The notes beneath the pieces are model-generated. The model was not told the origin of the DNA. It saw only the letters and a program-made list of their open reading frames with translations, and did no database searches. Of a stretch of DNA of 64,000 nt, positions 11,001-23,660 are shown piece by piece; the stretch's first letter is position 1; every line of letters starts with the position of its first letter. A program made the translations under genes and the position numbers. Location: positions 145,952,656-146,016,655 of the forward strand of contig CM039182.1 of NCBI GenBank assembly GCA_008360975.2. Reading direction: 5' to 3'. This DNA comes from Lichenostomus cassidix. Taxonomy: Eukaryota; Chordata; Aves; Passeriformes; Meliphagidae.

Positions 11001-14000
11001 AACTGCCATTCCTCTGCAAGATGTTATCAGTTCTAAAATGAGACAGAGTAATAAACCATGCAAGCATACCTAATTCATTGCAATAAAAAGCAAGCTGGCT
11101 TGCCTTCTTAGCTGTGCCTTGACAGCTGACACGTTCTGAATTCTGGTGACAGCATGGAGATCTGCATTGGAAGGGCAGAGGTGAGGGGACAGCAGGAAAG
11201 ACAAATAGTCTTAAATGTTTTGAATGGAGCTATCAATATGATGTGAGACCTGTGCTTTGGGAAATGTCTAAAAGGTTCAGGCTGGCTATTCTGGACCCAT
11301 TTCCTGGTCTCCAGAAATGGCCCAAGGAGTTGGGGGGGGAGGATGTTGGTCCTTAGTCCTGTCCTCAAAACAAAGGAAACCTATTTGAAAACAGCCGTCT
11401 CTGGCTTTGACAGCAGCCTGGACATCACTCAGCTGGAACAAACATGTCAGAGGAAAGGCAGAGGTGACTGCAGATGGAGGGGGAATCCAGAAAGGAGGAA
11501 TTAATTCTGTTTTCTCTGTGCCTGGTGCAAGTGAGCTATCTCATCCAGACATTCAGTGAGATCTAAGTTTTAACCTTCCTTGCTTGTCAATAACTATGAC
11601 AAACAACATGTGCCTTTTGAGAAACTCCTTCTTTGTCCTCAGTTTTTTGCTCACAACTGATAGAAAGGGTGAGAAAATGTATTCTCTGAAAAACAGAAGG
11701 GCAGAACAATGAGAAGACCTAAAGCACTGTCTTATAGCACAAGTGTTATTTATCCTTACCTTATTTTTAATTTTTTGAGACATTTGTTGATAGTTTGGTG
11801 GTTCCAAAAAGTTCTAGTAAGGAAAAATTGATGGGATTATTCTGCCTACCTGGATTCAAGTACTAATGACACTTTCATGAAACAAAGATAGATGAAAGGA
11901 GATATTTGTTCCACAAACACAGACGGCTCCTTTCTTAACAAGGTGGTTGACAGAGAGGGTATAACCTGCTCCTCCATTACAGAAGGATGATGAAGCATGG
12001 AGAGCAATTTGCTTCTTCACAGTGACATACATTCTATTCTTAACGGGCATCTTTGTGTTTCTGATTTCAAATGGGAGTTTTCCACAGCAGTAGAAAGGCT
12101 ATTTTCCTGGGTTTATGACTCAGATCAAATTTTGTGCTTTATCACTTCAGTATACCTAAGATGAAAATATTCATAAAATTTTAATTGTATTTTTATTACA
12201 GAGTCTGTATGGGCACACAGTCTTTTTGTGCATGTAGATTCCTCTAGACAAAAATTCTTGGTACTGAACTCCAAGATATATTTGATATATGTACACTCAA
12301 GTGTGTCTGTACATAGATTTTTGTGTTTATATGCATGACATTTGCACAGTATTTGAGGCACCAAGTCTCTGTTTGTATGAAAATGTACAAAAAGGAAGGC
12401 TGACTCTGCTTAAATGAGTCATTCACCAGGGTAACCAAGGACAAGTCAGAGAACTTCTTCCTAATTAGTTTAGTATAATTGAGAGAAAAATAAAGGAACT
12501 CTTGAGCCATTAGAAGGTTGAAATAGATCCCCAAAACACATCCCATGTTGCCCATGATACTTTGATTCAGTAGTACGACTGTTGTGTGGCTGTAGGATAA
12601 CTGCACACCATCAGTGTTATGCTCTTTGAAGAATGTTTGAATTTATGGTGGTTTAGCTGACAGCACAGGGAACAGCACAGTACTTAGGGTGCCTCACACT
12701 AATGATGACACAATTTACAGAATTGGATTGAGAAAAAATACTGGGAGTTTAAAAAAAAACAAATTAAAAAGTAAAAAATTTAAAACCCACAGTAAAACCC
12801 CTTTACAAAAATTTGTGTCCCACAAGATCATTCTTTCCAAAGAATTCCCTTTCAAGATTCACTACCACCATTATGTCTGTGAAACACTCAGCATGAGTAG
12901 CAGGATAGGAAGCTGTTCCCTTCTGTCTCCTTTTTTTGCCTTGTTGTAGTTGCACTTTGCACCAATGAAACGTGCACCTTTCCTTTCCTTTCCTTCATGA
13001 GATTTATTTGATGCTTCTTGAGGACAACTGATCAAGAGGAATCATAGGTTCCTGTGATACTATGATTAGACCATGGGTGTCTGGCAGCTTGATGATATGT
13101 CTACCCCTCATGAAATGAAGGGCTGCTCAGCTTCTGACATTCAAACATATTCACATTAAATTACACTGAGGGAAATTAAAAAGTTAATTTAAGTTCCCTA
13201 ATTCCAGGTAATACAGTACTTCACACTTTTAAAAGCTTCTAAAATATCAGGATCTAATTTATTAAATTGTAAGACCCTGGAATATCTGTACATTAGAATC
13301 AAGAGGGAAGACAGAGAAGCAAATTTCAGCTGGAAACTCATGAGTTTCAGAGATTCTGTGATATAATTTCCTAAACTAATTGACCTGAGAGATAGGTGAT
13401 CAGGGTTAAATGTTTTTAATAAAAGCTTGAGAATTTCTTCCTATCTTTTAATAGTATGTTCCTCTCACCCAAGTTGGCTATGCCCTCTTTGCCCTTAAAC
13501 ACTGTATATCTTGGAGAATTTGTTTGTTTTTTCCCCCACCTTTCTCTTCATCTGATAAATATTATTTATATAAAATTTGCAACAATCTCCTTCTATGAAC
13601 ATAACCAAATAATTCCATGGAATCAGATCCTCTGCTTCAAGAGCTAATGAGAAAGTTGTAATACATTTAATCTGACCCAAGATTATACACACTAACATAA
13701 CATGCATTTTATCTTTTGAGTTACCTATTGGGCTGTGCATTTGAATAAAAATACTAAGAGAAAAGTTCTGATATGAGATCAGAATATTTACTATAATAAA
13801 GATAGCATTCACCTCCACAATATTCATATTCATCAGGCTATCCTGAATATAAAGCAATGTCACAAAATTGATGGAGCAAGCATGTCAACTGGATTATTCC
13901 AGTCAGAATTACATGTTAAGAATCCCTTTTGTCTTCTGCATCAATGTAGTTGCTAGTATTGAGGATGCTTCATCTCTCAGCTCTGTTCTTTTTACTGTCA

Positions 14001-17000
14001 CCAGCAGAGCCCTTTCCATGTGTCAGTGGGTGGACCTGACATCATTAAACCAGACGTGAGCAACTCACTGCCTTCTCAACAAGATCCAGCTGTGAGAGTA
14101 GGCTGACCAAGATCCCGGGGTAATTTGTCAAAAATTAGCGTGGTGACAGTAATTCCAGACAGATATTCCTAAATGCTATTAACAAAGGCAGTGTCATAAT
14201 CTGAAAACAATTTCTGCTGGGGTGATTAATTGGTGCTGGCAAGGTTCCTTCTCTCTTGGTTGGGTTGAAGTACTGCTCAGTAGCTCCAGAAGGACCATAA
14301 AATATGGTTTACACTTAGAAAGAAGAATGATATTTCAAGACATGACAGAGACACTGAACACTAGATATGGAATAAGGAGGAGTATCCTTCCTGGGCACGT
14401 AAGCAGTGAGTTGTTAACATTACTGCACTGATATAAATATGTCATGCTTCTTTGAATTTACCTTATTTGAACTTAATTTCACAGAATGTTTCCTCTCCAT
14501 GCCCCAGCTTTTTATCCTTACTTACTGTCCCTGTATTGACTTGCATCTCAAGGGAAATAAAGGAGAATGAAGAGGAAGAATATTCTAAATAATTTCCTCA
14601 GAAAAAAGAATAGGAAATATTGTAGTAGAAGACGCTGCCAGAAGATGTGGCCAAGTGTGCAGGTGAGGTACCAGCAGTGCCTTGTCAAATTCAAACCCAG
14701 TTTCCCCAGCAAACAAGGAAATGAGAAAAGAGGTGTTTTTTCCCTCCTTCCCACCCCACTAATTACAGCACAGAATGATGCTGGCATTGGGTCACAGGAC
14801 CAGAAGTGGGTGTAAAGCTCTCCTCATCCACCCCCTTGCTAGATCTGCCAGGGCTGTTCTCTGGTTCAGCTGGCCAGCTGGCAGACAATGCCTTTGACTA
14901 ATGCTATAAATTATCTTAGTCTCCAAAACCACATGGCCACATACAAATTGTTTTCAGGAAATGATTCCTGGCCTGTCATAAGTCCCAAACCATTCTCAGT
15001 AGTTTTTGCTAGCTGTCACAGTTCAACAGCATCACAGGATGCACTTTAATAGTATGAAGAATTATATTTCCTTATCTAGAAACATTGCCTGGCACTGTTT
15101 GAAGCACTAATTTTCCCAGCACTTGTATGTAGAGCCAATGTACATAAAACACTATTCCCATAGTGAATTAATTGGATTAAACTGCTACCAGAAGTGTAGC
15201 CATCAAACTTGTTGTTTTAATTCAGATAAATATCTTTCTGTTTCTCTTGAGAGCTCAGACCTCTTTAGATGTAAATAAAGTGGACGAGAAATTTACTTGC
15301 CTTCAGGAGGGAAAATATTCAGGCAGTGTGAGAATGAGTTGCAGAATCTACAAAGTGCATTGTCAGTGAGAAATTGGCAATTGCTTTCTTGAAGTTCCTT
15401 TTAAATTCTTAGCACTAGTGAAATGTTTGAAACCAGAACTACATTTGTCTCTGCACTACACAGAAAAAAAACATTGTCATGATATAGAACTGGACATCAT
15501 GTCAAACAACAGGACAAGGGTAAAAACATATTGTGGATATGATTGACTGGAGTGATTGTAACAATTTTAATCAAATTCTTCCTTATCATGGCTTTTCAAA
15601 GCCAGCTTTCACTGAAGTTTCTTTAATTTGCAGTGATATAGTGAAGTTGGTGTTCATTGATAAATTACAACTGTCTGTTTTACAAGCTTTAAAATACAGC
15701 AAGAAATCTACTGCCTAGCATTGGAAAATGTTCTCTCATGCACAAAATCCTTCTCTACCTATACATATACCTGTACATCTTGTCACTGAAAGAGTTTCAG
15801 TGACCTTCCTTTATGTGCCAGCTTTGAAGCCTGGTGCAGTTTGACCCAGAGCAAATTGCATTCCCAGGGCACAGCTCTGGGAGGTAGCCCAGGCCATGTA
15901 CTATTCCCAGTAGGCAGCCTGCGTGTGGGTGCTACATTCTGAAGACTAAAAGTTTAACAACATGAAAACAAGATGTTCTGTGCTGACAGATTTCAGTGCC
16001 AGTGTATGCTTTGAATCTATTTAATGCATTTGTATAGATATAACCTGTGTGTTCAAATAGCAAAAGTGCAGGCAATCTTCCACAGATATATTATCTAGAA
16101 AGAGTGATTCATCCTAGACAGGGAACACTTGCTCTCAGTTTACCAGAAATAAACATTTTTAAGTGCTGTGATGATCTAATGTTTGTCCTGAGTGTAGGTA
16201 CCTTATCAGGCTGCTCTAATCAAGGCTAGCACTGTTTGTTAATAGCACTCTAGGAGACAACGTGGCCAACACAATATAATGTTTCTAGTTCCACCAGACT
16301 ATCAAGTTAACTAAGAACAGGAGCATTTTTAGTATGACTTTAGAGTTAGATCAGAACCCACTCATGAGAGACAGCACTACCCATTTTGCCGCTGACAGGG
16401 ATGCAGGAGACAGATCCTTCAGACCGTGAAAAAAGGAGCTGGTTTCTTATTCAAACTGTTTGCAAACTAAAAGAAAGGGAAAAAAAACCCAAACAATAAA
16501 ATAATCTATTGGACTAGATAAGTGCAGGAGGTAGAATTTGTGGCAATGCGTCTGGACATTCAGCACACAATAAATGGTTGAGTGCTCAAGGAGGTGCTGT
16601 AACCATGTGCAGTGGCTCATGCATGGTCAGGGACTGAAGGACCCTGGTGGGACACAAGGACTTTCATCAACAAGCTGGAAGATGAAGGAGCTGTACAGCT
16701 GTCAAAACAATTTTTTATTCTGTTGGGTCTGAACTGTCCAGGAAGCAAGAGCTATGTAAAAAGAGCACTTTGATTCCACAAGTGGTCTGCTAGAGTCTTC
16801 TCGATAGTTGTCTACATAAACCCTTGCACATCTCAGGAGATCAGCTTGTCCCTCTCAAAAATATAACTTACACTCCATTAATAATACCTTCTTTACTGCA
16901 CAGATCAAGCAAAGTTCCCTAACACAATGGAATGAGGTAGCATTTCATAAGCAAGATGTCGACAGTACTTGGCCAGAATGATTTAGAAAATGGTCCTCAA

Positions 17001-18224
17001 AGGGATATTCTTTAGGGAGATGTGACAGACCTAAGCACACTGCAATTGTTTACATTTATAATATTGGCTTTGGATGTAGCAACTACTTTTCTGTGAGAGG
17101 GGCATGATGAAGAGATTTACATGGATAAAGCACAATAAAATGAAGATAGGAGATTTACACACTGTAACACTACGTAAGCCTAAGCCATGGACACTGAATC
17201 ACCAGTGGCATTTTTCCAGACTTAGAAAGCTTTAAACACTGATATTTTTTCCCACTAATATATTACAAAAATAGATACAAAAAATAACTAGGACAGACTA
17301 GAAACAAACAGATGATCATGATTTCCAGCTTTGCAGGGATTGAAACGCACCTGTTGACCCTGAGGTATTTGTTCTTGTTTAGGAAAGCACATTTAGGTCT
17401 GTGCGTGGATGTATGTGGGACTAACTGTTAGCAGAGTCAGTATTCAATTGAAAATTGTCAGAGAACTTGATTTTACAGTTATTTAGGCACTGATTATGCA
17501 TTTTGCATTATTCTTAGTTCACCAGTTTCATAAACTATCCCTGCTAATCCGTAGATAGACATTACATGGAGTGTGAAAGATATTGACCTTTCCTTTTTGT
17601 TACAAACCTGAAGTTTATCCAATATTCAAAATCTCTATGGTAAACTTGGACCAAGTTCTAAATAAACACAGGCTTTATTTGCTGAGGAGCTATGTGGATC
17701 TCAGATGATTCGGAGGATTTGAAACAGAAAACTTGTGTTCAGAGACTGATTCTACCCTGCTTATACTCGTGTTACGTCTTTCAGCCACGCAGTGCTGAAA
17801 CAGAGAACAAGCTGACACAAAGGGCTATGATGTCCTCTATCCACTATTGGTGATGTTTTTAATGAACCTCAAGCAATCTGAAATTGTACTAACCCTCGGC
17901 TGTCTGGGAACTATCATCATATTTTCCATGATGGAATTTTAGGAAAAGAGCAGTTTAAATGGATAAATCAAGTATGCTGCTGAACCAAGAATGTACCAAG
18001 AATGGCTTTCTTGAACCAGAGTCCTGATCAGAGTTCAATCCCTAGCAAAGATTTTGTCCATTATTGCTTTTTGTTGTCTCAATCTTGGGGAGGAGTGTGG
18101 ATGCAGACAAACTGTCCACCACTGGTTTTTTATATTGTCATGGGTGTGGGGGAGAGGATTTTGCTCTTTTGTCTCATGGCACTGGCTGTGGTTGCATCAC
18201 ATCAGTGAACATTTTGCCTGTAAA
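11001..18224. other. Mostly unique DNA
   Basis: No repeat family is recognised over 7 kb. Minus-strand frames at 11,108-11,368, 11,553-11,807, 11,856-12,050 and 12,244-12,606 may extend the 10 kb cluster; none shows a family signature I can defend. A short (CCTTT)n tract lies at about 12,977-12,996. A plus-strand 82-codon frame at 14,567-14,815 crosses a CAG|GTGAGG donor-like site but has no other support. Confidence 0.4.
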
Positions 18225-18402
18225 ATATTTTTTTATACACTTTGTTGTGAGGATTGTTGCTGTTATTGTCCATTTTCTTATCTCATTGCTGTTTCCAGTA
18301 ATTTGTTATCTCAACACATAATCTCTGCCTCTTTTCTCTCTCATTTGAGGGGATGGGGGGGACAACTATGGCTGCATGGGGTTTAATTTCCAGCTGAATT
18401 TT
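18225..18402 (+). mobile_element. ERV LTR 3' portion (avian ERVL-like), degraded
   Basis: The sequence TTTGTTATCTCAACACATAA followed by TCTCTGCCTC, a T/C-rich stretch, a GGGGATGGGGGGG run and GGGTTTAATTTCCAGCTG follows the order of the 3' part of a common bird LTR, whose later part normally ends in a TTAAACCAC-type terminus. The terminus itself is lost. A related element is at about 53,480-53,737 and shares the GTTATCTCAACMCATARTCTCTG core. The 5' limit is unclear; homology may reach back to about 18,050. The three overlapping plus-strand frames here are not genes. Confidence 0.45.
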
Positions 18403-19011
18403 TATTTGTTCAGTGTTTTTTAGCCAATATTCCGAAACGTGGTTTCAGAGTGCTGCATTTGTATACACATATAGACATTAGCATGATATTTGGTATTATA
18501 TCCATGTCACCAACCACCAATCTATTCCATTCCCTGCTTCTCAGAAGGCATATGCTAGCCAGGAAAATAATGTTTATGTTTGCCAGAGAACTGAAAGTCT
18601 CACCAAACAGTGTTTATCAAGGAGAATTTAGCACATGATTCAGTTGAGTAATTTCATCCTCACTAATAAGTCAGAATTGCCTGATAGTTTTTTCTTCATG
18701 CTACATAACAGAATAAATTATGTATGTAAGATGTTTAAAGGAATAAGCAGATTTCCCCAACAATTGAACAGTACCAAGTAGATTGTTCATAGTGCTTTCA
18801 GTAAACCTATCTCAAAATAATCACCATTGATTATCCCCTTTCATGAAATGGAATGTTAAGGCACAGAATAATCAAAAGACTTGTCCAGGAAGACAGGAAC
18901 AAAGACAAAAAGTGAGTCCAGGTCTTATTTTATGCAAGGACAACTAGTCTGTAATATTCCATGTAGAAAAACCATAAAGGCTCCACTGATGATCAATCAA
19001 AGTTCTTTACA
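18403..19011. other. Unique non-coding DNA
   Basis: No feature recognised between the LTR remnant and the next CR1. Confidence 0.4.
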
Positions 19012-19415
19012 AGGAGCAGCTGAGGGAACTGGAGTTTTTTTAGCCTGGAGGAAAGGAGGCTCAGGGGAGAGAGATCTTATTGCTCTGTTGAACGACCTGA
19101 AAGGAGGTTGTGGTGAGGTGGGGATGGGTCTCTTCCAAGTAACAAGTGGTACAACAAGAGAAAGTGGCCTCAGGTTGTGTCAGGGAAGGTTTATATTAGA
19201 TATGAGGAAAAATTTCTTTACCAAAAGAGTTGTCAAGCACTGGAACGGAATACCCAAGGCAGGTGGAGTCACTTCCCTGGAGGTATTTAAAAGATGGGTA
19301 GATGTGGCACTTGGGGACATGGTTTGGTGGTGGCCTTGGCAGGGCTGGGTTTATAGCTGGACTTGATGATCTTAAAGATCTTTTCCAACCTAATCTATGG
19401 TTTTATGATTCTATT
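19012..19415 (+). mobile_element. CR1 LINE 3' region
   Basis: About 400 bases of CR1 3' end in order: TTAGCCTGGAGGAAAGGAGG, GAACGACCTGAAAGGAGGTTG, ATATGAGGAAAAATTTCTTTAC, CACTGGAACGGAATACCCAA, GGAGTCACTTCCCTGGAGG, GGACTTGATGATCTTAAAGA, TTTTCCAACC and the ATGGTTTTATGATTCTAT tail. A 161-codon plus-strand frame overlapping it (18,881-19,366) reads mostly non-coding CR1 UTR and is not a gene. The 5' side is truncated. A 98-base tandem duplication starts about 30 bases past the tail. Confidence 0.93.
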
Positions 19416-19446
19416 ATTTACATCCAATAACATTACAATAAATATG

Positions 19447-19641
19447 TTCCTTATGACCAGACAGGGAATAGCAGAACAATTTCAAATATTAACACATCAT
19501 CATAGTTTTGGGATTTTTTTTAAGAACTTGATCAAAGTCTGATATTCCTTATGATCAGACAGGGAATATCAGAACAATTTCAAATATTAACACATCATCA
19601 TGGTTTTGAGATTTTTTTTTAATAACTTGATCAAAGCCTGG
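19447..19641. repeat. 98-bp direct tandem duplication, two copies
   Basis: Copy 1 (19,447-19,544) and copy 2 (19,545-19,641) both run from TTCCTTATGA through GACAGGGAATA, CAGAACAATTTCAAATATTA, ACACATCATCAT and a poly-T run to AACTTGATCAAAG. They differ at only a few positions plus one base in the T run, so the duplication is fairly young. No repeat family is recognised in the unit. Confidence 0.93.
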
Positions 19642-21276
19642 TGGAACTTAGCATAAAACTCTGCTGATTTCCAAGTGATTTTCATTCACCACCAGGTCTT
19701 ATAGATAGCTTTTAAGTTTTGCTTTGTATGTGCCTTAATTCCAAATCTCTCAGGTTCCATGATATATATTAGGGTGATCTGCAGCTTTGGATAAACTGCT
19801 GCTTGTCATCACACATCAGGGAAATTCTCTGGGGTAATCTTAGGTGGTGATTAAGGAGAACTCTGTTTTACAGCCAAGAACAATAAGGGATTTTTAATAT
19901 AATGGATAAGTTAATAAATGACAAAATAAAGAGTCCATGAGGGAGAATGGTGCCTGGACATATGTCACATGCTGCTTTCTTATCAACTGCTTTTAGTGTG
20001 TAGGTTTTAGTGCAAATTCCTTACAGAGAAAGACATCTCCACATCAGAACACTCATGTCATTCAAAACCATCTTCTGCCACATTTTCTGTAATACGAGAG
20101 TAATAAACATACCTGAAATATGATCTCCTCATCCATCTTAATTATTGAGCAATGTAACTTTTTGTAAAATGCAGTTTCTGCTTCAGAATAGAGCAGATGT
20201 AACTATGTCCACAGTGCTGAGCTAAGACTGGATGTGAACTCTATAACCTGCTTCTGCCTCTTTGCTGAGGCAGGTGACTGTTGGCTGAACACAGAACAAG
20301 CAGGAAGATACATTCATCCAATCAACAGAGGAGGATGTGATAGTTGTGACCTTGCCTTTTGCTTTCTCAAACTGGGATGGAATATGCTGCTAAGTGAGCC
20401 ATGTGGGCCATAATTTTATCTACTGATACAAAGATCCTTGATGCAGGTCCTTGCAGCACTAGGAAGGTATCTCGTCTATCCCATCACCATTGTTTTGTCA
20501 GTTCTTCCTTTAGTAACTCTATAGATATGCAAACATTTTCTCTAATGGACAAATTATTCTTAACTGACAGCTCCATTGCTGATAAAATGCAAAACTGTGA
20601 TGTGACACAATGGTTTTGGTGAAGCTGTGATGCCTCAATTGCACTATAGGCCAGCAGGATGTCAAGTGAGGAATGTGAAAGAGCTTAAAATCATTCTTAT
20701 GAAGGGATTCATGATTAAAGTCTTGGAGCATCTTGATTGTCTGGAGACCAAACAGACACCCAATTTTGCCACACTCCACGTGAAGAACAGAAAAGGGAAG
20801 TGGATTCAGATTACTGAAACTCTACAAACTGGCATCAATATAGTACTCTTTCAGAATGGCCAAATTGTATATTTACGCTGTAGCAGCAGAATAATCAGGA
20901 ATGTAAACCAATTGGTACCAAGGAGAGAATACTTGGGAAGCATATCCTGAAGGAGCTGTTATAAAGCTAAAGGTTATTGCTCTCATGCAACAAAACCCTG
21001 CAGAACTGCTACAAAGTTTGTTGAGATTTGGGATTCTTGCTGTACTACAGAGACTTGGTTCTGGCACAAATGAAGCCCATATTTTTCAAGAGGGATTTCA
21101 GTGTTATTGAAAGCAACTATTTGCTGTGAAATCAATGGACTTTGCATACTCAGAGACCTTTGAGAGTCTGGGCTGAAGTCCAATATGAGAAATAAAAACT
21201 GCTGATGAGAAAAATGGACTTTAGAACACCAATAGTGAGTTAATGGAGGTATTTCAATTCTGTTTCCTAATTGTAT
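19642..21276. other. Unique non-coding DNA
   Basis: No repeat family recognised. A 107-codon plus-strand frame at 20,627-20,950 has ordinary composition and no family features; I treat it as chance. Confidence 0.4.
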
Positions 21277-21375
21277 GCAATCCCATAGCTCACAGAGGAG
21301 ACACAAGGTGAGAAATTTGGCTCTGGTTGCAATCCCATAGCTCACAAAGGAGACACAAGGTGAAAAATCTGGGTC
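21277..21375. repeat. 52-bp tandem duplication, two copies
   Basis: The unit begins GCAATCCCATAGCTCACA, continues AGGAGACACAAGGTGA and ends in an AAAT.TGG stretch. Copies start at 21,277 and 21,329. The first 35 bases are nearly identical and the ends have drifted. Confidence 0.88.
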
Positions 21376-22454
21376 CTGATGTTTTATGCTACACAGTTTT
21401 TATTAACTTTAAAACAAAATCCTAAAGCGAAAAGAATCTGCGTCAAAATGAAATGAGCAAAACTCAAGTGAGGATTAAAAAAAAAAAAAAAAGCTGAAAC
21501 AACTTGATTTCTGAATCACATCCTAGGATTAACTACAGTATTAGTATAACTGAGCATTTTCCAAAACTTTTCTACATATGAAAGGGCTGGAAAAAACAGT
21601 TCTCCTTCTTTTTGCACACAGAATGGAGGAAACCCATGTCCTGTCAAACCTCTGTCCTGTTAAACACACTGGGGTGCATTTCCAGGGGCTTGGGCTATGC
21701 TTCCATGTACTGCTGCCATTCTTTAGCCTCCTTTAGGAGAATGATCATGACAATTTGATCACAATGACCTCTTTAGTCTTTTTACCTTTTTGAGCTTGGA
21801 TTGTATCAGAGGGAAAAGGTCTTAGAAATATCTATTCAGGTGAAGATAATAACTTAGTCAATTAAGTTTGTGACTAGAACTGAGCAGAAACTTTCCCAAG
21901 AAAATGAGATATCTGTGATTCTTTTAAAGTAATCCTTTTGATAAAGATGACTCAGAAAGAGGGAAAGGTTGGGATGTCTGTTTGTTTGTTTGTCTGTTTG
22001 TTGAGCTTTTTTTGTTTTGTTAGAAGTTCCCAGGTCAGAATAATGCAATTGTTAGTATTAAGGTCTCCTATGCAGGGAAAAGATTGTAATGGCTACATTT
22101 AATGCACATCAAACATTAGATTTTTATTTTTTAATAACGAAAATGTGTATTTTTTTTAATATTGTATTTGACACCAAATAGATAATTTTAGGATCATCTC
22201 ATAAACAGCTCATCATCAAAGCAAAGTTACATAGGTGTGTATTTTCCTGAGCATTATTTTTGAGTTGTGATACTGCGTCTCACAACCCTGGAAATACTTG
22301 AAGCTTCTTTCCAACAGATGATAAGAGATCTATTCCAATTGTCTGACCAAGAGGTTCTGAAAAAAGAAGGAGCCCATTGAATTGCACAGGAAAATTGTGT
22401 TAGAAGCCCACTTGCAAGGTGCCTGGTACTTTATATATAGAATCTATCTGCCAG
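21376..22454. other. Unique DNA with A-run and TTTG repeat
   Basis: Contains a 16-base A run at about 21,477-21,492 and a (TGTT)n tract at about 21,976-22,003. Nothing else recognised. Confidence 0.5.
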
Positions 22455-22723
22455 TGTAATAGTGTTGGCAGGACAAGAGGCAATGGGTATGTTCAGAATA
22501 GATATAAGGAAGGTTTTTTTTTTTATGATCTGGGTTGTAAAATACTGGAACAGTTTGCTCAGAGAGGCTGTAGATAACAATTCTTTGGAAATATTTAAGG
22601 TCAGGTTAGATGGGGCTCTGAAGAAGCAGATCTAGTTGAAGATGCCCCTGCTTATTACAAGAAAGTTTGATTACATGCATGTAAAGGTCCCTTCCAATCT
22701 AAAATATTCTTTGATCCTCTGAT
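22455..22723 (+). mobile_element. CR1 LINE 3' end, worn
   Basis: Matches along the CR1 3' UTR: GACAAGAGGCAATGGGTATG, AGATATAAGGAAGGTTTTTT, AATACTGGAACAGTTTGCTC, AGAGAGGCTGTAGATAACAA, GGTCAGGTTAGATGGGGCTCTGA in part, and AAGGTCCCTTCCAATCTAAA before a decayed octamer tail. It is more diverged than the copy at 19 kb. Confidence 0.88.
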
Positions 22724-23339
22724 ATGCTGAATGCTGACTCCTTTTGCCAATGGAAACCTGATTTATAAGACAAAGAGCATCTAAAAAAAAGACATCTAAG
22801 TAGCTGATCAGGGTCTTGTCTTGAACTGTAGAAGGGAGAGGCCTGGACCTTGTGCTACTCTTTGTGCATCAAAATATTATGGGCAATGAAAATATGGAAG
22901 AAAGTGAGCTTAATTCTGAGCTGCAGTGACATAAACTTAAATTGAAAGTTCCCTTTCTTAAATGACAATCATATTAAATATCTACTTTTATTTATTTGAG
23001 GCAAAATTTACTTTATTTCTTTATTTTACTGGGCTGGGCATGTGAGCATAGATTCTTCAACATGTTTATTCTCAACAGAAAATGGCATTTGAAAGTGTAA
23101 ATGAAGGGAAGAAAGAAATAAAGGTCTTATCGCTATACTCCAATTTTCTATGACATTCATTATAAAATGTTGATATATGGTATTCATCAACCTCTTTCCC
23201 ACAACACTTGCAAGCATGGCTTTTGAAAAATCACATCCATCTGTTGATACATCCTGCCAATCACAGTTATCCTTTAAATATATTTACCAAGAGGAATATT
23301 TTTGAGAAAATATGTCTGACGGTGACTAATTGACTTTTA
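22724..23339. other. Unique non-coding DNA
   Basis: No feature recognised. Confidence 0.4.
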
Positions 23340-23660
23340 TGCAACAGCTAGGTATTAGGAGAGTTTAAATTGAAGGTATTATCTGGATTTACCGCCCTTG
23401 TCATTTTTATCCCCCTTTAAGAGGAAATTTTATTTATGAAGTAGAATTAATTCATTGAGGGATAAATTTGGTGCATACCAGCTCCTCGCAGTCCTTTTAT
23501 TCAATTAACATTTTGGTTTAAAGGTTGCTCATATATGCGTGAATTTGTCGCTTTTTGTTTGCACTGTGCAATGTGCCAGAAAGTGGAGGCTTGGGAGATG
23601 AAAGGTATAACTGCTTGAACACTTTTGAATGAGTAACCTGAGACACTGACAACTCAGCTT
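23340..23660. promoter_or_regulatory. Candidate conserved non-coding element
   Basis: A repeat-free block with several CpGs (ACCGCCC, CTCGCAG, TATGCGTG, GTCGC) in otherwise CpG-poor surroundings, plus homeodomain-type cores (GAATTAATTCATTGAG, TTCAATTAACA). This mix is common in vertebrate developmental enhancers. Conservation cannot be seen from a single sequence, so this is inference. Confidence 0.25.

Noticed and set aside
13020..13080. CR1-tail-like words (AATCATAG, ACTATGATTAG)
   Set aside because: The adjoining sequence does not match the CR1 3' UTR.
14567..14815. 82-codon frame crossing a CAG|GTGAGG donor-like site
   Set aside because: No open upstream exon with a convincing acceptor and no family features.
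18881..19366. 161-codon plus-strand frame
   Set aside because: More than half is a reading through non-coding CR1 3' sequence.
20627..20950. 107-codon plus-strand frame
   Set aside because: No recognisable domain, splice context or codon bias; its length is within chance for the window.
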